From: Balneola sp.
Lineage (GTDB): Bacteria; Bacteroidota; Rhodothermia; Balneolales; Balneolaceae
Length of the DNA: 64,000 bases
Direction of reading: 5' to 3'
Assembly: GCA_017643645.1 (NCBI GenBank)
Contig: JAEPNB010000012.1
Coordinates: 41,928 to 105,927, forward strand
The notes below the pieces were generated by a model. It had not been told where the DNA came from. It worked only from the letters and a program-made list of their open reading frames with translations, and searched no databases. How positions within the stretch are numbered: the first letter of the stretch is position 1; every line of letters begins with the position of its first letter. Below, piece after piece: positions 18,151 to 26,783 of the stretch. Both the position numbers and the translations under genes were made by a program.

Positions 18151-19614
18151 ATGGCATTAGACAGGCAGGATAAAGCACTACGGGAATTTAAACAGATCAT
18201 GGAAGATCTGGTACACTTGTTGAGAACTTCAACCAGAGTGCAGCTTACGTACATGTGCTGGGTAAATCATTCCAGGCAACAATTTGTATGGGAAACAAAC
18301 AGCACAGTTTTGCCAAATGTGATGTTTCAGGATCGAGTGAATTTTGATCATCATTTTCTGAACGACTACAAAGAGATCGAAGAAATTACGGTCCTGAAAG
18401 TAGGGGAGGATATCGCCAAAGGTAAGTTGATGCATTATTTCGATTTTGTACAGGCTAAAACCATGGTGTTGGTACCATTCAGGAATAAGGGTGAAACGGT
18501 AGCGATCACAGTTCTTGAAAGCGATTTGGATATCGAAGTAGAGCGGATCAAAGATCAAATACTCTCATATAACAATGCACTTGTAAATGTTTTGGATACC
18601 TATCTGGAAGTGGTAGATCTGCATGAGCAACAGAAAGAATGGGAAGTGTATGAGAAATCTCTTTCGAAGTTCAATCCTCGTCAGCATAAAGTAGAAATTT
18701 TGAAAACCATGCTGAATGAAATGCAAAGTTGTATTCCAAAGGGAAATGTTTCACTGCTTTGTCATGGAATGGATACCTGGAATGTTGTTTTGAATTCAGA
18801 AAAATCAGCAAAACCTGGCAAAATCGGACTCAAAGTTGAAGACAAAAGTGTTGCATACGACGCACTGGAAAAAGGTGAGCCGGTATTTTCGATGCACTTC
18901 AACAACAACCCCAAGCGAATTTCCAGCGGAGAAGGAATTACAGAGGGAGCTAGTTATGCAATCCCTGTTGTAATACATGACCGCAGACAAGCTGTGGTAG
19001 TTGTGAGTGATGAAGATCCACTGTCATTTAAAGATTCCACCAAACATAAACTTTCAAATTTAGTTCGTGTTGCAAGCTTAACTATTCAGGCTACGCTCAA
19101 TAAAGCATCAATGACCACTGACCTGCTCACACATAGCTTCGACGCATATATGCCGGAGTTATGGGAAGCAACAGTTGACACAGAATTAAAGAGAACAGGA
19201 AGTGCTTCCAGAACCAAAACATGGTTTGGCTTGATTTCTCCGGATGATATTTCAGCTTTGCGAACTAAATTCCGACTTGAAGAACTTCAAAAGATACAGG
19301 AAGATTTTGTTCGGTTTCTGAATCCGAGTGTATATGGTTTTCCGGGATTCATTGGCTTTAACTCGGATTACGTGTATAGTTTCATCATCCAAAGTGATAA
19401 AGAAGACGCTGTTGAAGCATGGATAGAGAAATTTAAAACCCGCCTTGCACACGGACTCAGGCTATCGAATGGGCACACCATAAATATCAGGTTTAAAATA
19501 GGATTAACTCAGCTGAGTGAGGATTGCACAAACTCTTATCAGATTCTTACAAAAGCTAAGAAAGCACATGCGGAAGCTGTAAATGATTCTGAAGTGGTTG
19601 CGGTTGTAGCTTAA
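18151..19614 (+). CDS. GAF-domain protein with degenerate GGDEF-like C-terminus
   Basis: 487 residues, cytosolic, no signal peptide or membrane segment. Residues about 10-165 and 175-325 each look like a GAF fold (for example TMVLVPFRNKGETVAITVLESD and GASYAIPVVIHDRRQAVVVVSDEDPLSF). The last 150 residues (WFGLISPDDISALRTKFRLEELQKIQEDF, then RFKIGLTQLSED) have the secondary-structure rhythm of a GGDEF domain but no GGDEF or metal-binding signature, so diguanylate cyclase activity is not expected. The stop codon overlaps the deoB start by one base, implying translational coupling. Function unknown; a ligand sensor is an inference from the GAF folds. Confidence 0.7.
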   Translation: MALDRQDKALREFKQIMEDLVHLLRTSTRVQLTYMCWVNHSRQQFVWETNSTVLPNVMFQDRVNFDHHFLNDYKEIEEITVLKVGEDIAKGKLMHYFDFVQAKTMVLVPFRNKGETVAITVLESDLDIEVERIKDQILSYNNALVNVLDTYLEVVDLHEQQKEWEVYEKSLSKFNPRQHKVEILKTMLNEMQSCIPKGNVSLLCHGMDTWNVVLNSEKSAKPGKIGLKVEDKSVAYDALEKGEPVFSMHFNNNPKRISSGEGITEGASYAIPVVIHDRRQAVVVVSDEDPLSFKDSTKHKLSNLVRVASLTIQATLNKASMTTDLLTHSFDAYMPELWEATVDTELKRTGSASRTKTWFGLISPDDISALRTKFRLEELQKIQEDFVRFLNPSVYGFPGFIGFNSDYVYSFIIQSDKEDAVEAWIEKFKTRLAHGLRLSNGHTINIRFKIGLTQLSEDCTNSYQILTKAKKAHAEAVNDSEVVAVVA

Positions 19615-20801
19615 TGGGAAATTTTTATCTCATAATAGTTGATGGATTAGGTGTCGGCGCTCAGGAAGACGCACATCTCTACGGCGACGAAGGGATGAAC
19701 ACGCTTGGTAATGTGAGTGAAGAAACTCAATGTAAACTTCCGAATCTGGGCAAGATGGGAATTGGAAATATTATTCCGTTGTCCTCAGTTCCTGAAGAAG
19801 AAAATCCGACTGCGGCTTTTGGAAAAATGAGGGAAGTTTCAGCAGGTAAAGATTCCACAACAGGACATTGGGAAATAGCAGGTATTCATCTCGAAAAACC
19901 TTTTCCAACGTACCCAAATGGATTTCCTGAAGATGTGATCGAGAAATTTTGTAAAGGAATTGGAGTAGAGAAAGCTCTGTGTAATCTTCCTTATTCAGGT
20001 ACAGACGTAATTCGGGATTATGGTGAAGAACATATTAGAACCGGATACCCAATTGTATATACATCGGCAGACAGTGTATTTCAGGTTGCATGTCATGAGG
20101 ATGTTGCTTCTGTTGAAATGTTATATGATTGGTGTGAATTCGCCAGAAAAGAAATCTGTGTAGGGGAACATGAAGTTGGCAGAGTTATAGCAAGACCCTT
20201 TACCGGAACGTATCCTTATGACCGAATTTCTGATCAGAGAAAAGATTATTCAGCAATTCCTCCTAAGAATAATATTAATGAAGTTCTTCAGGCAAATGGA
20301 ATTAAAACTTACTCCATCGGTAAAGTAATAGATCTTTTTGCCGGAAAAGGGTTTTCTCAATACCGTAAAACCAAAAATAATGCGGAAGGAATATCTCAGC
20401 TTTTATCCGCAATGAGTGCTGTAGAGAACAGTTTCGTTTTTGTAAACCTGATAGATACCGATCAGTTATACGGTCACAGACTGGATCCTGAAGGTTTTGG
20501 TGAGAGTCTGGAAGAATTTGACCGAGCAATTCCGGCAATTCTCTCAAAGCTAAAGGAAGATGATGTACTGGTAATTACAGGTGATCATGGAAACGATCCC
20601 TGCTCAAAATCCACCGATCATTCAAGAGAGTTTGTGCCTTTGTTGGTGTATCCAAAAAGCAAAACCCTCCATCTGACGGATAACCCGTCTGATGGAACTA
20701 CAAGTCTCGGAATCCGGGACACTTTTGCTGACGTTGCTGTTTCTGTCGCAGATTTTTTTGAGATCAAGTCTTCATTTCCGGGAAAGAGTTTTCTTAAATA
20801 A
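19614..20801 (+). CDS. deoB: Phosphopentomutase
   Basis: 395 residues, normal for DeoB. Alkaline-phosphatase superfamily metal and substrate motifs are all present: IIVDGLGVGAQEDA at the N-terminus (Asp10), GKDSTTGHWEIAG with the phosphorylated threonine near residue 86, LIDTDQLYGHRLD, and TGDHGNDPCSKSTDHSRE towards the C-terminus. The enzyme interconverts ribose-1- or deoxyribose-1-phosphate with the 5-phosphate in nucleoside salvage, in the cytosol. The ATG overlaps the upstream GAF-protein stop codon (TAATG), so the pair is one transcript. The link between a GAF-domain protein and deoB is unusual. Confidence 0.93.
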   Translation: MGNFYLIIVDGLGVGAQEDAHLYGDEGMNTLGNVSEETQCKLPNLGKMGIGNIIPLSSVPEEENPTAAFGKMREVSAGKDSTTGHWEIAGIHLEKPFPTYPNGFPEDVIEKFCKGIGVEKALCNLPYSGTDVIRDYGEEHIRTGYPIVYTSADSVFQVACHEDVASVEMLYDWCEFARKEICVGEHEVGRVIARPFTGTYPYDRISDQRKDYSAIPPKNNINEVLQANGIKTYSIGKVIDLFAGKGFSQYRKTKNNAEGISQLLSAMSAVENSFVFVNLIDTDQLYGHRLDPEGFGESLEEFDRAIPAILSKLKEDDVLVITGDHGNDPCSKSTDHSREFVPLLVYPKSKTLHLTDNPSDGTTSLGIRDTFADVAVSVADFFEIKSSFPGKSFLK

Positions 20802-20861
20802 GACTTCTTTTTCCAAAAGCTTACTTTTCATTCTTTACATAATTGTCTACACTTTGAAGCG

Positions 20862-22022
20862 ATGCATACAAAAGAAGACCTGCACTTTTATAACAATTTA
20901 AATGAATACAGACAGTCGATAAGCGAGCTTCTTCAAAAGGAATCTTTATTTAGAGATGTACCCGCTAATTGGCATGTAGTTTTAACCGATATAAGATCTT
21001 CTACAAAAGCGATTGAAGCAGGTAAACATGAAATTGTAAATTTGATAGCAACAGGCAGCATTATTGCTGTTCTGAATATCGCTCATCAACATAAAACAAC
21101 AATACCATTCTTTTTTGGTGGAGACGGGGCTACACTTTTGGTTCCCGAGGAAATCTTAGAGGAATCTTTGAACGCGCTGACTGAACATCAGCAAAACAGT
21201 TATGTCAACTTTGACCTATTTCTGAGAGTTGGAAATATGCCAGTTTCAGAGGTGTATAAAGAAAGGTACCGGCTAAAGATTGCAAAAGCGAAAATGAACA
21301 GATTTTTATCGATACCTGTAATTCTTGGTGGCGGTCTTCATTATGTAGAAAACGTAATTAAAGGAATTTCTAATAATTATAAGAATCCGGAACTTTTGAA
21401 AAATGTTCTGAATCTGGATGGGATGGAATGCAGATGGGATCGTATAAAACCGCCTGAAGATCAACATGAAATTCTATGCTTACTTGTGAATTCTATAAAC
21501 CGGAATGATCAGGCACCCGTTTATAAGCAAATATTAGAAAAAATAGAGTCCATTTATGGCTCACATAAAAAAAGAAGTCCGATTAGTGTGGCAGGTTTAA
21601 GACTTAATGCCACTCTAGATCGTATAAATTTTGAAATGAAAGTTAAAACTGGCACGCGCAATATCAGGTTTTTTTTAAAGCGAATGTTAGCCACTTTAAT
21701 TGGTAAATTTTATCTCAAATTCGATGAAGAAGGAAAACGGTATTTGAATAATCTTGTAGAACTCACTGATACACTTGTTTTGGATGGAAGGATAAATACT
21801 GTAATTTCGGGATTAAATAAACAACACAATGAATTAGAAGTATTCCTGACAGAAATGGAAAGTAGCGGTCTAATCAATTTTGGAATGCATCGGAGTAAAG
21901 AAAGCATCATGTCCTGCTACGTGCGAGACCGGAAAGATCAACATATACATTTTGTGGATGGAGGAGATGGCGGATATACAAAAGCAGCCGGAGTATTAAA
22001 GACAAAATTTGGAAGTAATTAG
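20862..22022 (+). CDS. DUF3095 family protein, adenylate-cyclase-like
   Basis: 386 residues, soluble. Residues 35-100 carry LTDIRSSTKAIEAGKHE and PFFFGGDGATLLVP, which resemble the metal-binding and substrate strands of class III nucleotidyl cyclases; this pairing is characteristic of the DUF3095 family. The C-terminal half (GLRLNATLDRINF to MHRSKESIMSCYVRDR, ending HFVDGGDGGYTKA) is a second conserved block of the family. Whether it makes a cyclic nucleotide is not established. It follows deoB by 60 bp on the same strand. Start is ATG at 20862. Confidence 0.78.
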   Translation: MHTKEDLHFYNNLNEYRQSISELLQKESLFRDVPANWHVVLTDIRSSTKAIEAGKHEIVNLIATGSIIAVLNIAHQHKTTIPFFFGGDGATLLVPEEILEESLNALTEHQQNSYVNFDLFLRVGNMPVSEVYKERYRLKIAKAKMNRFLSIPVILGGGLHYVENVIKGISNNYKNPELLKNVLNLDGMECRWDRIKPPEDQHEILCLLVNSINRNDQAPVYKQILEKIESIYGSHKKRSPISVAGLRLNATLDRINFEMKVKTGTRNIRFFLKRMLATLIGKFYLKFDEEGKRYLNNLVELTDTLVLDGRINTVISGLNKQHNELEVFLTEMESSGLINFGMHRSKESIMSCYVRDRKDQHIHFVDGGDGGYTKAAGVLKTKFGSN

Positions 22023-22044
22023 AACCTGAAATTTAATCAAATAC

Positions 22045-22076
22045 GCTATCAGCTATCAGCTATCAGCTATCAGCTA
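22045..22076. repeat. Perfect 7-bp tandem repeat, (gctatca)4 plus partial
   Basis: Four exact copies of gctatca followed by gcta lie between the DUF3095 gene and the DsrE gene, ending 12 bp before the latter's ATG. In another phase the unit reads atcAGCT, the same NNNAGCT pattern as the tracts flanking the four-helix-bundle gene at 46.4 kb. Confidence 0.9.
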
Positions 22077-22088
22077 AAACCAATAGAT

Positions 22089-22622
22089 ATGAAATACTCA
22101 GTTACCATTTTTATAGTACTTATTTGTACAGTGAATGCTTTTGCCCAAAAAGGAGCTAATCCGATTATTAAAAACTATGGCACCATATATGAAATTGAAG
22201 GTGCTGTAAATCCCGATTCAGAAATTGAATATAAGATTGTGGTAGATCTCAAAACACTACAACGAGACAAAGAAAGCATAAATCCCGGACTCAATAATGT
22301 CGCCAGAATGTTGAATCTTCACGGATTAGGTGGAGTGAAAGCTGAAAACCTGAAGGTAGCTGTTGCAATACATGGTGGTGCTACGGATGTGATCCTGAAT
22401 AACGAAGCATATCGAAAGAAATACGAACTCGATAATCCAAACCTGAAACTTATTGATGAGTTAAAGGAGGCCGGTGTTGAGCTATACGTATGCGGTCAAT
22501 CTTTACTGGCTAGAAATTATGAACATGAAGAAGTGAATACTCAAATCAAGATCGGGCTTTCCATGCTTACGGTTGTAACTACTTATATGCATAAAGGCTA
22601 TCATCAGATGGTGTTTAATTGA
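22089..22622 (+). CDS. Secreted DsrE-family protein
   Basis: 177 residues. A signal peptide (YSVTIFIVLICTVNAFAQ) precedes a DsrE/DsrF-like fold: KIVVDLKTLQRDKESINPGLNNVARMLNLHGLGG, then LKVAVAIHGGATDVILNN, and ELKEAGVELYVCGQSLLARNY with the cysteine position typical of the family (near residue 139). Cytosolic relatives move sulfur; the periplasmic single-domain versions found in Bacteroidota are uncharacterised. The gene is monocistronic as far as can be seen, with the 7-bp tandem repeat in its leader. Confidence 0.82.
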   Translation: MKYSVTIFIVLICTVNAFAQKGANPIIKNYGTIYEIEGAVNPDSEIEYKIVVDLKTLQRDKESINPGLNNVARMLNLHGLGGVKAENLKVAVAIHGGATDVILNNEAYRKKYELDNPNLKLIDELKEAGVELYVCGQSLLARNYEHEEVNTQIKIGLSMLTVVTTYMHKGYHQMVFN

Positions 22623-22695
22623 GTTGTTTTATGGTCATCCTTTTAGATATCAGGTAATTCGTTGACGGTTTAATAAAGATCATTCTAAGAAAAAT

Positions 22696-22745
22696 TTGCC
22701 CTTAGTATTTAAGACGGAAAAGAGAGCGTGATCCGGATGCGTCTG
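22696..22745 (+). repeat. Dispersed repeat copy A (inverted partner at 26598-26647)
   Basis: These 50 bp match the reverse complement of 26598-26647 at 47 of 50 positions by direct alignment. The two copies bracket the hydrolase, NADH dehydrogenase and rmuC genes. The copy lies in the 381-bp gap 22623-23003, which otherwise holds the two-hairpin element next to it. Confidence 0.85.
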
Positions 22746-22800
22746 TGTTGGAAACGGACCTCCCCGGCTACGAATCAGATTCTTTGGTTCTGAGTAGCTC

Positions 22801-22895
22801 GCCCCTCCTTGGATAAGGAGGGGAATTCCAAAGTTGATTCTAATTTTTATCAACGAGTCCTCCTCCTGTTGCAGGAGGAGACAGAGGAGGTCTTT
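22801..22895. repeat. Two-hairpin GC-rich element upstream of the hydrolase gene
   Basis: Hairpin 1 pairs CCCCTCCTT with AAGGAGGGG (about 22802-22823). After an AT-rich spacer, hairpin 2 pairs CTCCTCCTG with CAGGAGGAG (about 22860-22880), followed by ACAGAGGAGGTC. This hairpin, spacer, hairpin, purine-tail plan is the same as in the repeats flanking the DUF559 gene at 63.4-64 kb, with different bases. No DUF559 reading frame follows here. Confidence 0.6.
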
Positions 22896-23003
22896 CTTAA
22901 GATTGGTGAGATTATAGTTTTTCATATTAGTTTAGGGCATCAACAAATTATCGAACTTCTTTCGGTTGGTATTTGTAGCTTCAAAAGAACTCAAAAGTCT
23001 TCG

Positions 23004-23819
23004 ATGTCCAGGAAAAAAAAATCTTTATTAGCTACTTTTATCACACTTTGTATTTTGTACGTTGCTGTGTGTGTTTATTTCTATAACATTCAGAATTCTA
23101 TATTATTTAGTCCGCGACCGTTACCGGCAGATCATACTTATAATTATGATTTCAATTTCGAAGAACGATTTTTTGAAACCACAGATAATGCTAAAATCCA
23201 TGCTATTCATGCAAAAGTGGAGGATTCAGCAAAAGGTCTGGTAATCTACTTTCATGGAAATGCAGGAAATAATGATACCAGTCCGGCTAAGTTTAGTTTA
23301 TTCATGAACGAAGGATATGATGTATTGTATCCCGATTATCGTGGATTTGGAAAAAGTACCGGGAAGCTCAAAAATGAAGATGATCTGGTTGGAGATATGA
23401 TGATCCTCTATAAAGAAATGACCAAAGAGTATGAGGAATCGACTATTTACCTGCTTGGTTATTCTATGGGTTCGGGAATTGCGGCACAGGTTGCGGCAGC
23501 AAATGACCCACAAGGATTAATGTTGTGGACACCTTATTACAGCATGGTGGATATGAAAAATGCCTCTTATCCTTTTCTTCCTTCGTTTCTTGTCCGCTAT
23601 CCGTTAAGAACAGATTTGGCTCTTCAAAAGATCGAGGAACCCATTACTGTTTTTTATGCAGAAAATGATCAGGTTTTACCTGTAGAAAGAGCAATCAAAT
23701 TAAATCAATTCTTGGATGGAAACGATCAACATTATATGTTGGAAGGACAAAGACATAACGGACTTTTTTTCAATAAAGAAGTTCGCAGAAAAACACCTGA
23801 AATATTAAAAAACATGTAG
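23004..23819 (+). CDS. Membrane-anchored alpha/beta hydrolase
   Basis: 271 residues from ATG at 23004; the open frame extends upstream to 22809 but that part is encoded by the repeat element. A single N-terminal membrane segment (LLATFITLCILYVAVCVYFY) is followed by the hydrolase core: IYFHGNAGNN (oxyanion hole), DYRGFGKSTG, the nucleophile elbow GYSMGSG, the acid in YAENDQVLP and the catalytic histidine in GQRHNGLF. It resembles the BEM46/YfhR-type subgroup, anchored with the domain likely facing the periplasm. The substrate is unknown. It is 5 bp ahead of the NADH dehydrogenase gene, so co-transcribed. Confidence 0.88.
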   Translation: MSRKKKSLLATFITLCILYVAVCVYFYNIQNSILFSPRPLPADHTYNYDFNFEERFFETTDNAKIHAIHAKVEDSAKGLVIYFHGNAGNNDTSPAKFSLFMNEGYDVLYPDYRGFGKSTGKLKNEDDLVGDMMILYKEMTKEYEESTIYLLGYSMGSGIAAQVAAANDPQGLMLWTPYYSMVDMKNASYPFLPSFLVRYPLRTDLALQKIEEPITVFYAENDQVLPVERAIKLNQFLDGNDQHYMLEGQRHNGLFFNKEVRRKTPEILKNM

Positions 23820-23824
23820 TTGAA

Positions 23825-25108
23825 ATGTCAGCACTTAATATTCCTGAATCAAACTTAAAGAGGGTGGTAATAATAGGGGGTGGTTTTGGTGGGTTGAAGA
23901 TATTAAACCAAATCTCTTCAAAGTATTACCAGGTAGTGCTTATAGACAAAAATAACTATCATAATTTCCAGCCCCTATTATATCAGGTTGCAACCTCGGG
24001 TCTGGAGCCGGACTCCATAGCATATCCTCTTCGAAAAATCCTCTGGAAAAAATCAGAGTTTTATTTCAGAAATACCAAGGCTCTAAGAATTGATTCAGAA
24101 AATAAAATACTTGTTACCGAAGCTGGTCTAATTGATTATGATTTCCTGATAATAGCCACAGGGAGCAAAACAAATTACTTTGGCAACAAAGTGATTGAAG
24201 AGAAAAGTATGGCACTGAAATCAGTGACGGATGCTTTGAATCTTAGGAGCCTGATTCTGGAAAACTGCGAAGCCTCTCTTTTAACAAGTGATCTGGAGGA
24301 AAGGGAGCGTTTAATGAATTATGTAGTGGTAGGTGGAGGCCCAACCGGGGTGGAGCTTTCGGGAGCTTTGGCAGAATTAAAAAAGCATGTTTTGCCCAAA
24401 GACTATCCTGATCTTGATTTAAGAAGAATGAATGTTCACTTGGTTGAAGCAACCGATACACTTCTGGGGACAATGAATCCCAAAGCCGGCGAAAAAGCCA
24501 AAGAGTATTTAACCAAAATGGGCGTTAACGTCTGGTTAAATACCAAAGTTGAAGACTTTGATGGTTCAACCGTAAAAACTGATAATAAAGAACTGCCTTC
24601 AAAAACTTTAGTTTGGGCTGCGGGAGTTTCAGGAAATTTAATTGAGGGCATAGATTCAAAATCTATCGAGCGGGGAAGGGTTCTTGTTGATCAATATAAT
24701 AGAGTTGAAGGTTATGATGAGATCTATTGTATCGGAGATGTATGTTTGATGAAATCTGAAGAAACTCCAAATGGCGATCCTATGGTAGCTCAAACAGCTA
24801 TACAACAGGGAGGTTTGTTAGCAAAAAATCTGAATAGCTTAGCGAAGGGAAAAGAAATGACACCCTTTTCATATTCTGATAAAGGTTCGATGGCTACGAT
24901 AGGAAGAAATAAAGCAGTGGCAGAGGTCGGAAGGTTTTTCTTTGATGGAATATTAGCATGGCTGGTTTGGATGTTTGTACACTTGATGGCTCTGGTTGGA
25001 TTTAGAAACAGAGTTGTTGCTTTAATTAACTGGACTCAGAATTACATAACTTACGATAAAGGGATTCGTCTGATAATTCGCCCCTTTAAAAATAGAGAAA
25101 AAGATTAA
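23825..25108 (+). CDS. ndh: Type II NADH:quinone oxidoreductase
   Basis: 427 residues. Two Rossmann motifs are visible: VVIIGGGFGGLKI for FAD at the N-terminus and YVVVGGGPTGVELSGALAEL for NADH near residue 167. QPLLYQVATSGLEPDSIAYPLRKI and YCIGDVCLM (with the FAD-binding aspartate) are signature stretches of NDH-2, and AQTAIQQGG is the quinone-site motif. The C-terminus (LAWLVWMFVHLMALVGFRNR) is the amphipathic membrane-binding part. The enzyme passes electrons from NADH to quinone without proton pumping at the inner face of the cytoplasmic membrane. Its stop codon overlaps the rmuC start by one base. Confidence 0.94.
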   Translation: MSALNIPESNLKRVVIIGGGFGGLKILNQISSKYYQVVLIDKNNYHNFQPLLYQVATSGLEPDSIAYPLRKILWKKSEFYFRNTKALRIDSENKILVTEAGLIDYDFLIIATGSKTNYFGNKVIEEKSMALKSVTDALNLRSLILENCEASLLTSDLEERERLMNYVVVGGGPTGVELSGALAELKKHVLPKDYPDLDLRRMNVHLVEATDTLLGTMNPKAGEKAKEYLTKMGVNVWLNTKVEDFDGSTVKTDNKELPSKTLVWAAGVSGNLIEGIDSKSIERGRVLVDQYNRVEGYDEIYCIGDVCLMKSEETPNGDPMVAQTAIQQGGLLAKNLNSLAKGKEMTPFSYSDKGSMATIGRNKAVAEVGRFFFDGILAWLVWMFVHLMALVGFRNRVVALINWTQNYITYDKGIRLIIRPFKNREKD

Positions 25109-26415
25109 TGGATTACATTTTAGCAGTTATAGCATTGGTAACAGGAGCAACCGCAGGGTTTTTTATTGCTCATTTTAAATCGAAATCAGAGACTTCCAGG
25201 CTGGAAGAAAGGAATTCGAACCTGGATGAGCAGCTAACTGAGACCGAGCAAAAACTGGAAGCTCTTCAGCAAGAAAAAGAAACTCAGCTAAAAGAAGAAA
25301 GAGACAGAAGTGCTGATCTGGATCGGGAATTGGCAGGGTTAAAATCTGATTACAGTTCACTTCAGGAAAAATTGGCTGAGCAGAAAGGTGAACTGGCGGA
25401 AATGCAGGAACAGCTGAAAGTTCAGTTCGAGAATCTGGCGAACAAGATCCTAGATGAGAAATCAGAGAAGTTCACTAAGCAAAACAAAGAAAGCTTAGAT
25501 CAAATATTGAATCCATTAGGATTGAAACTGGAGGAGTTCAAAAAGAAAGTAGAGGAGACGTACGAAAAAGGAACGCAGGAGCGATCGGGTTTAAGGGAGC
25601 AGATCAAAAACATGGTTCAGCTCAATCAGCAAATGAGTGAAGACGCCAAAAATCTGACCAAAGCTTTAAAAGGAGATTCCAAGGCACAGGGAAATTGGGG
25701 AGAAGTAGTGCTGGCCAGTATTCTCGAAAAATCCGGATTGCGTAAGGATGAAGAATATTTTACTCAACAAAGCGAAACCACCGATGACGGTAGAAGATTA
25801 CAACCGGATGTAGTCGTTAAACTTCCGGACGAGAAATTCCTGATCGTGGATTCCAAAGTGTCTTTAACTGCGTTTGAACGATTTACATCAGCTGACGGTG
25901 AAACAGAAGCACAATCCGCGCTGAAGCAGCACGTACTTTCAATCCGGACTCATGTGAAAGGTTTAAGTGATAAAAACTATCCTCAAATTTATGCTGATAA
26001 AACTCCGGATTTCGTGTTACTCTTTATTCCTGTGGAACCGGCATTTGCAGCCGCATTGCAAAGTGAGCCGAATTTGTATAATGAAGCGTTCGAAAAGAAT
26101 ATAGTGATCGTGAGCCCTTCAACGCTGCTAGCTACACTCTTTACCATTAATACCATTTGGAAGCGTGACAGGCAAAATAAGTACGCATTGGAGATTGCTG
26201 ACAGAGGTGGAGCGTTGTACGATAAGTTTGTACTATTTGCTGAGAGCCTGGAAGAAGTAGGACATCGCATTGAACAGACTCAAAAGAGCTATGATGAAGC
26301 AAAATTACGTTTATCAGAAGGAAGTGGAAATGTGATTCGTCAGGTAGAGATGCTTAAAGAATTGGGAGCTAAAGCTACTAAACAACTCCCTGAATCTATG
26401 AAGAAGCAGGAGTAA
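25108..26415 (+). CDS. rmuC: DNA recombination protein RmuC
   Basis: 435 residues. An N-terminal membrane segment (1-20, ILAVIALVTGATAGFFIAHF) is followed by a long coiled coil (about 28-115, Glu/Gln/Leu-rich) and then the RmuC domain: GNWGEVVLASILEKSGLRKDEEY, LQPDVVVKLPDEKFLIVDSKVSL with the PD-(D/E)xK-like core, and FVLLFIPVEPAF. RmuC limits DNA rearrangements at inverted repeats and acts as a nuclease-fold protein anchored at the membrane. The ATG at 25108 overlaps the ndh stop codon. It is the last gene of the three-gene unit bracketed by the inverted dispersed repeats. Confidence 0.93.
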   Translation: MDYILAVIALVTGATAGFFIAHFKSKSETSRLEERNSNLDEQLTETEQKLEALQQEKETQLKEERDRSADLDRELAGLKSDYSSLQEKLAEQKGELAEMQEQLKVQFENLANKILDEKSEKFTKQNKESLDQILNPLGLKLEEFKKKVEETYEKGTQERSGLREQIKNMVQLNQQMSEDAKNLTKALKGDSKAQGNWGEVVLASILEKSGLRKDEEYFTQQSETTDDGRRLQPDVVVKLPDEKFLIVDSKVSLTAFERFTSADGETEAQSALKQHVLSIRTHVKGLSDKNYPQIYADKTPDFVLLFIPVEPAFAAALQSEPNLYNEAFEKNIVIVSPSTLLATLFTINTIWKRDRQNKYALEIADRGGALYDKFVLFAESLEEVGHRIEQTQKSYDEAKLRLSEGSGNVIRQVEMLKELGAKATKQLPESMKKQE

Positions 26416-26783
26416 AACTCTCGTTTCTATCTCAATAACCAAAATCCGTCAGCCGTGCAAAGCCCGACAGACGGAGAAGTAGCTATCCATCATTTCGCTG
26501 TAAGCGGGGTGATGGAGTTAGCGGATAATCCGAAAGGTCTTCGTGCATTCTGAAAAAATGATGATACTCTTCACCGGAAAGGATTATTCCTGCTTCGCAG
26601 ACGCATCCGGATCATGCTCTCTTCTCCGTCATAAATACTAAGGGCAATGATTCTTCGAACTATCACTACTAAATTGGCAACGAATTATTTAAGATCTCCA
26701 GAATACCCCGTTTTGTTTACATAATGTTCAAACAAAAACGTTAAATCACAGAACAAAATTCGTTAACAGGTCTATAAGAGGAT
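26416..26783. other. 368-bp intergenic stretch with structured dispersed repeat
   Basis: No gene seen. A hairpin pairs CCGTC (26446-26450) with GACGG (26470-26474); further self-complementary segments lie around 26490-26520 (ccatcatt with gtgatgg). The stretch 26598-26647 is copy B of the inverted dispersed repeat. The last 120 bp are AT-rich and should carry the mtgA promoter. Confidence 0.5.
26598..26647 (-). repeat. Dispersed repeat copy B (inverted partner at 22696-22745)
   Basis: The reverse complement matches 22696-22745 at 47 of 50 bases. Sequence similarity appears to fade just outside these limits on the outer side; on the inner side copy B continues into a longer structured stretch not found at copy A. 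Confidence 0.85.

Noticed and set aside
22045..22076. CRISPR-like repeat
   Set aside because: Seven-base units without spacers; no cas gene in the window.
22809..23003. N-terminal extension of the alpha/beta hydrolase frame
   Set aside because: The extra 65 codons translate the two-hairpin repeat; the membrane anchor starts at the ATG at 23004.
26416..26783. Structured non-coding RNA
   Set aside because: Hairpins exist, but part of the stretch is a dispersed repeat and no known RNA family was recognised.
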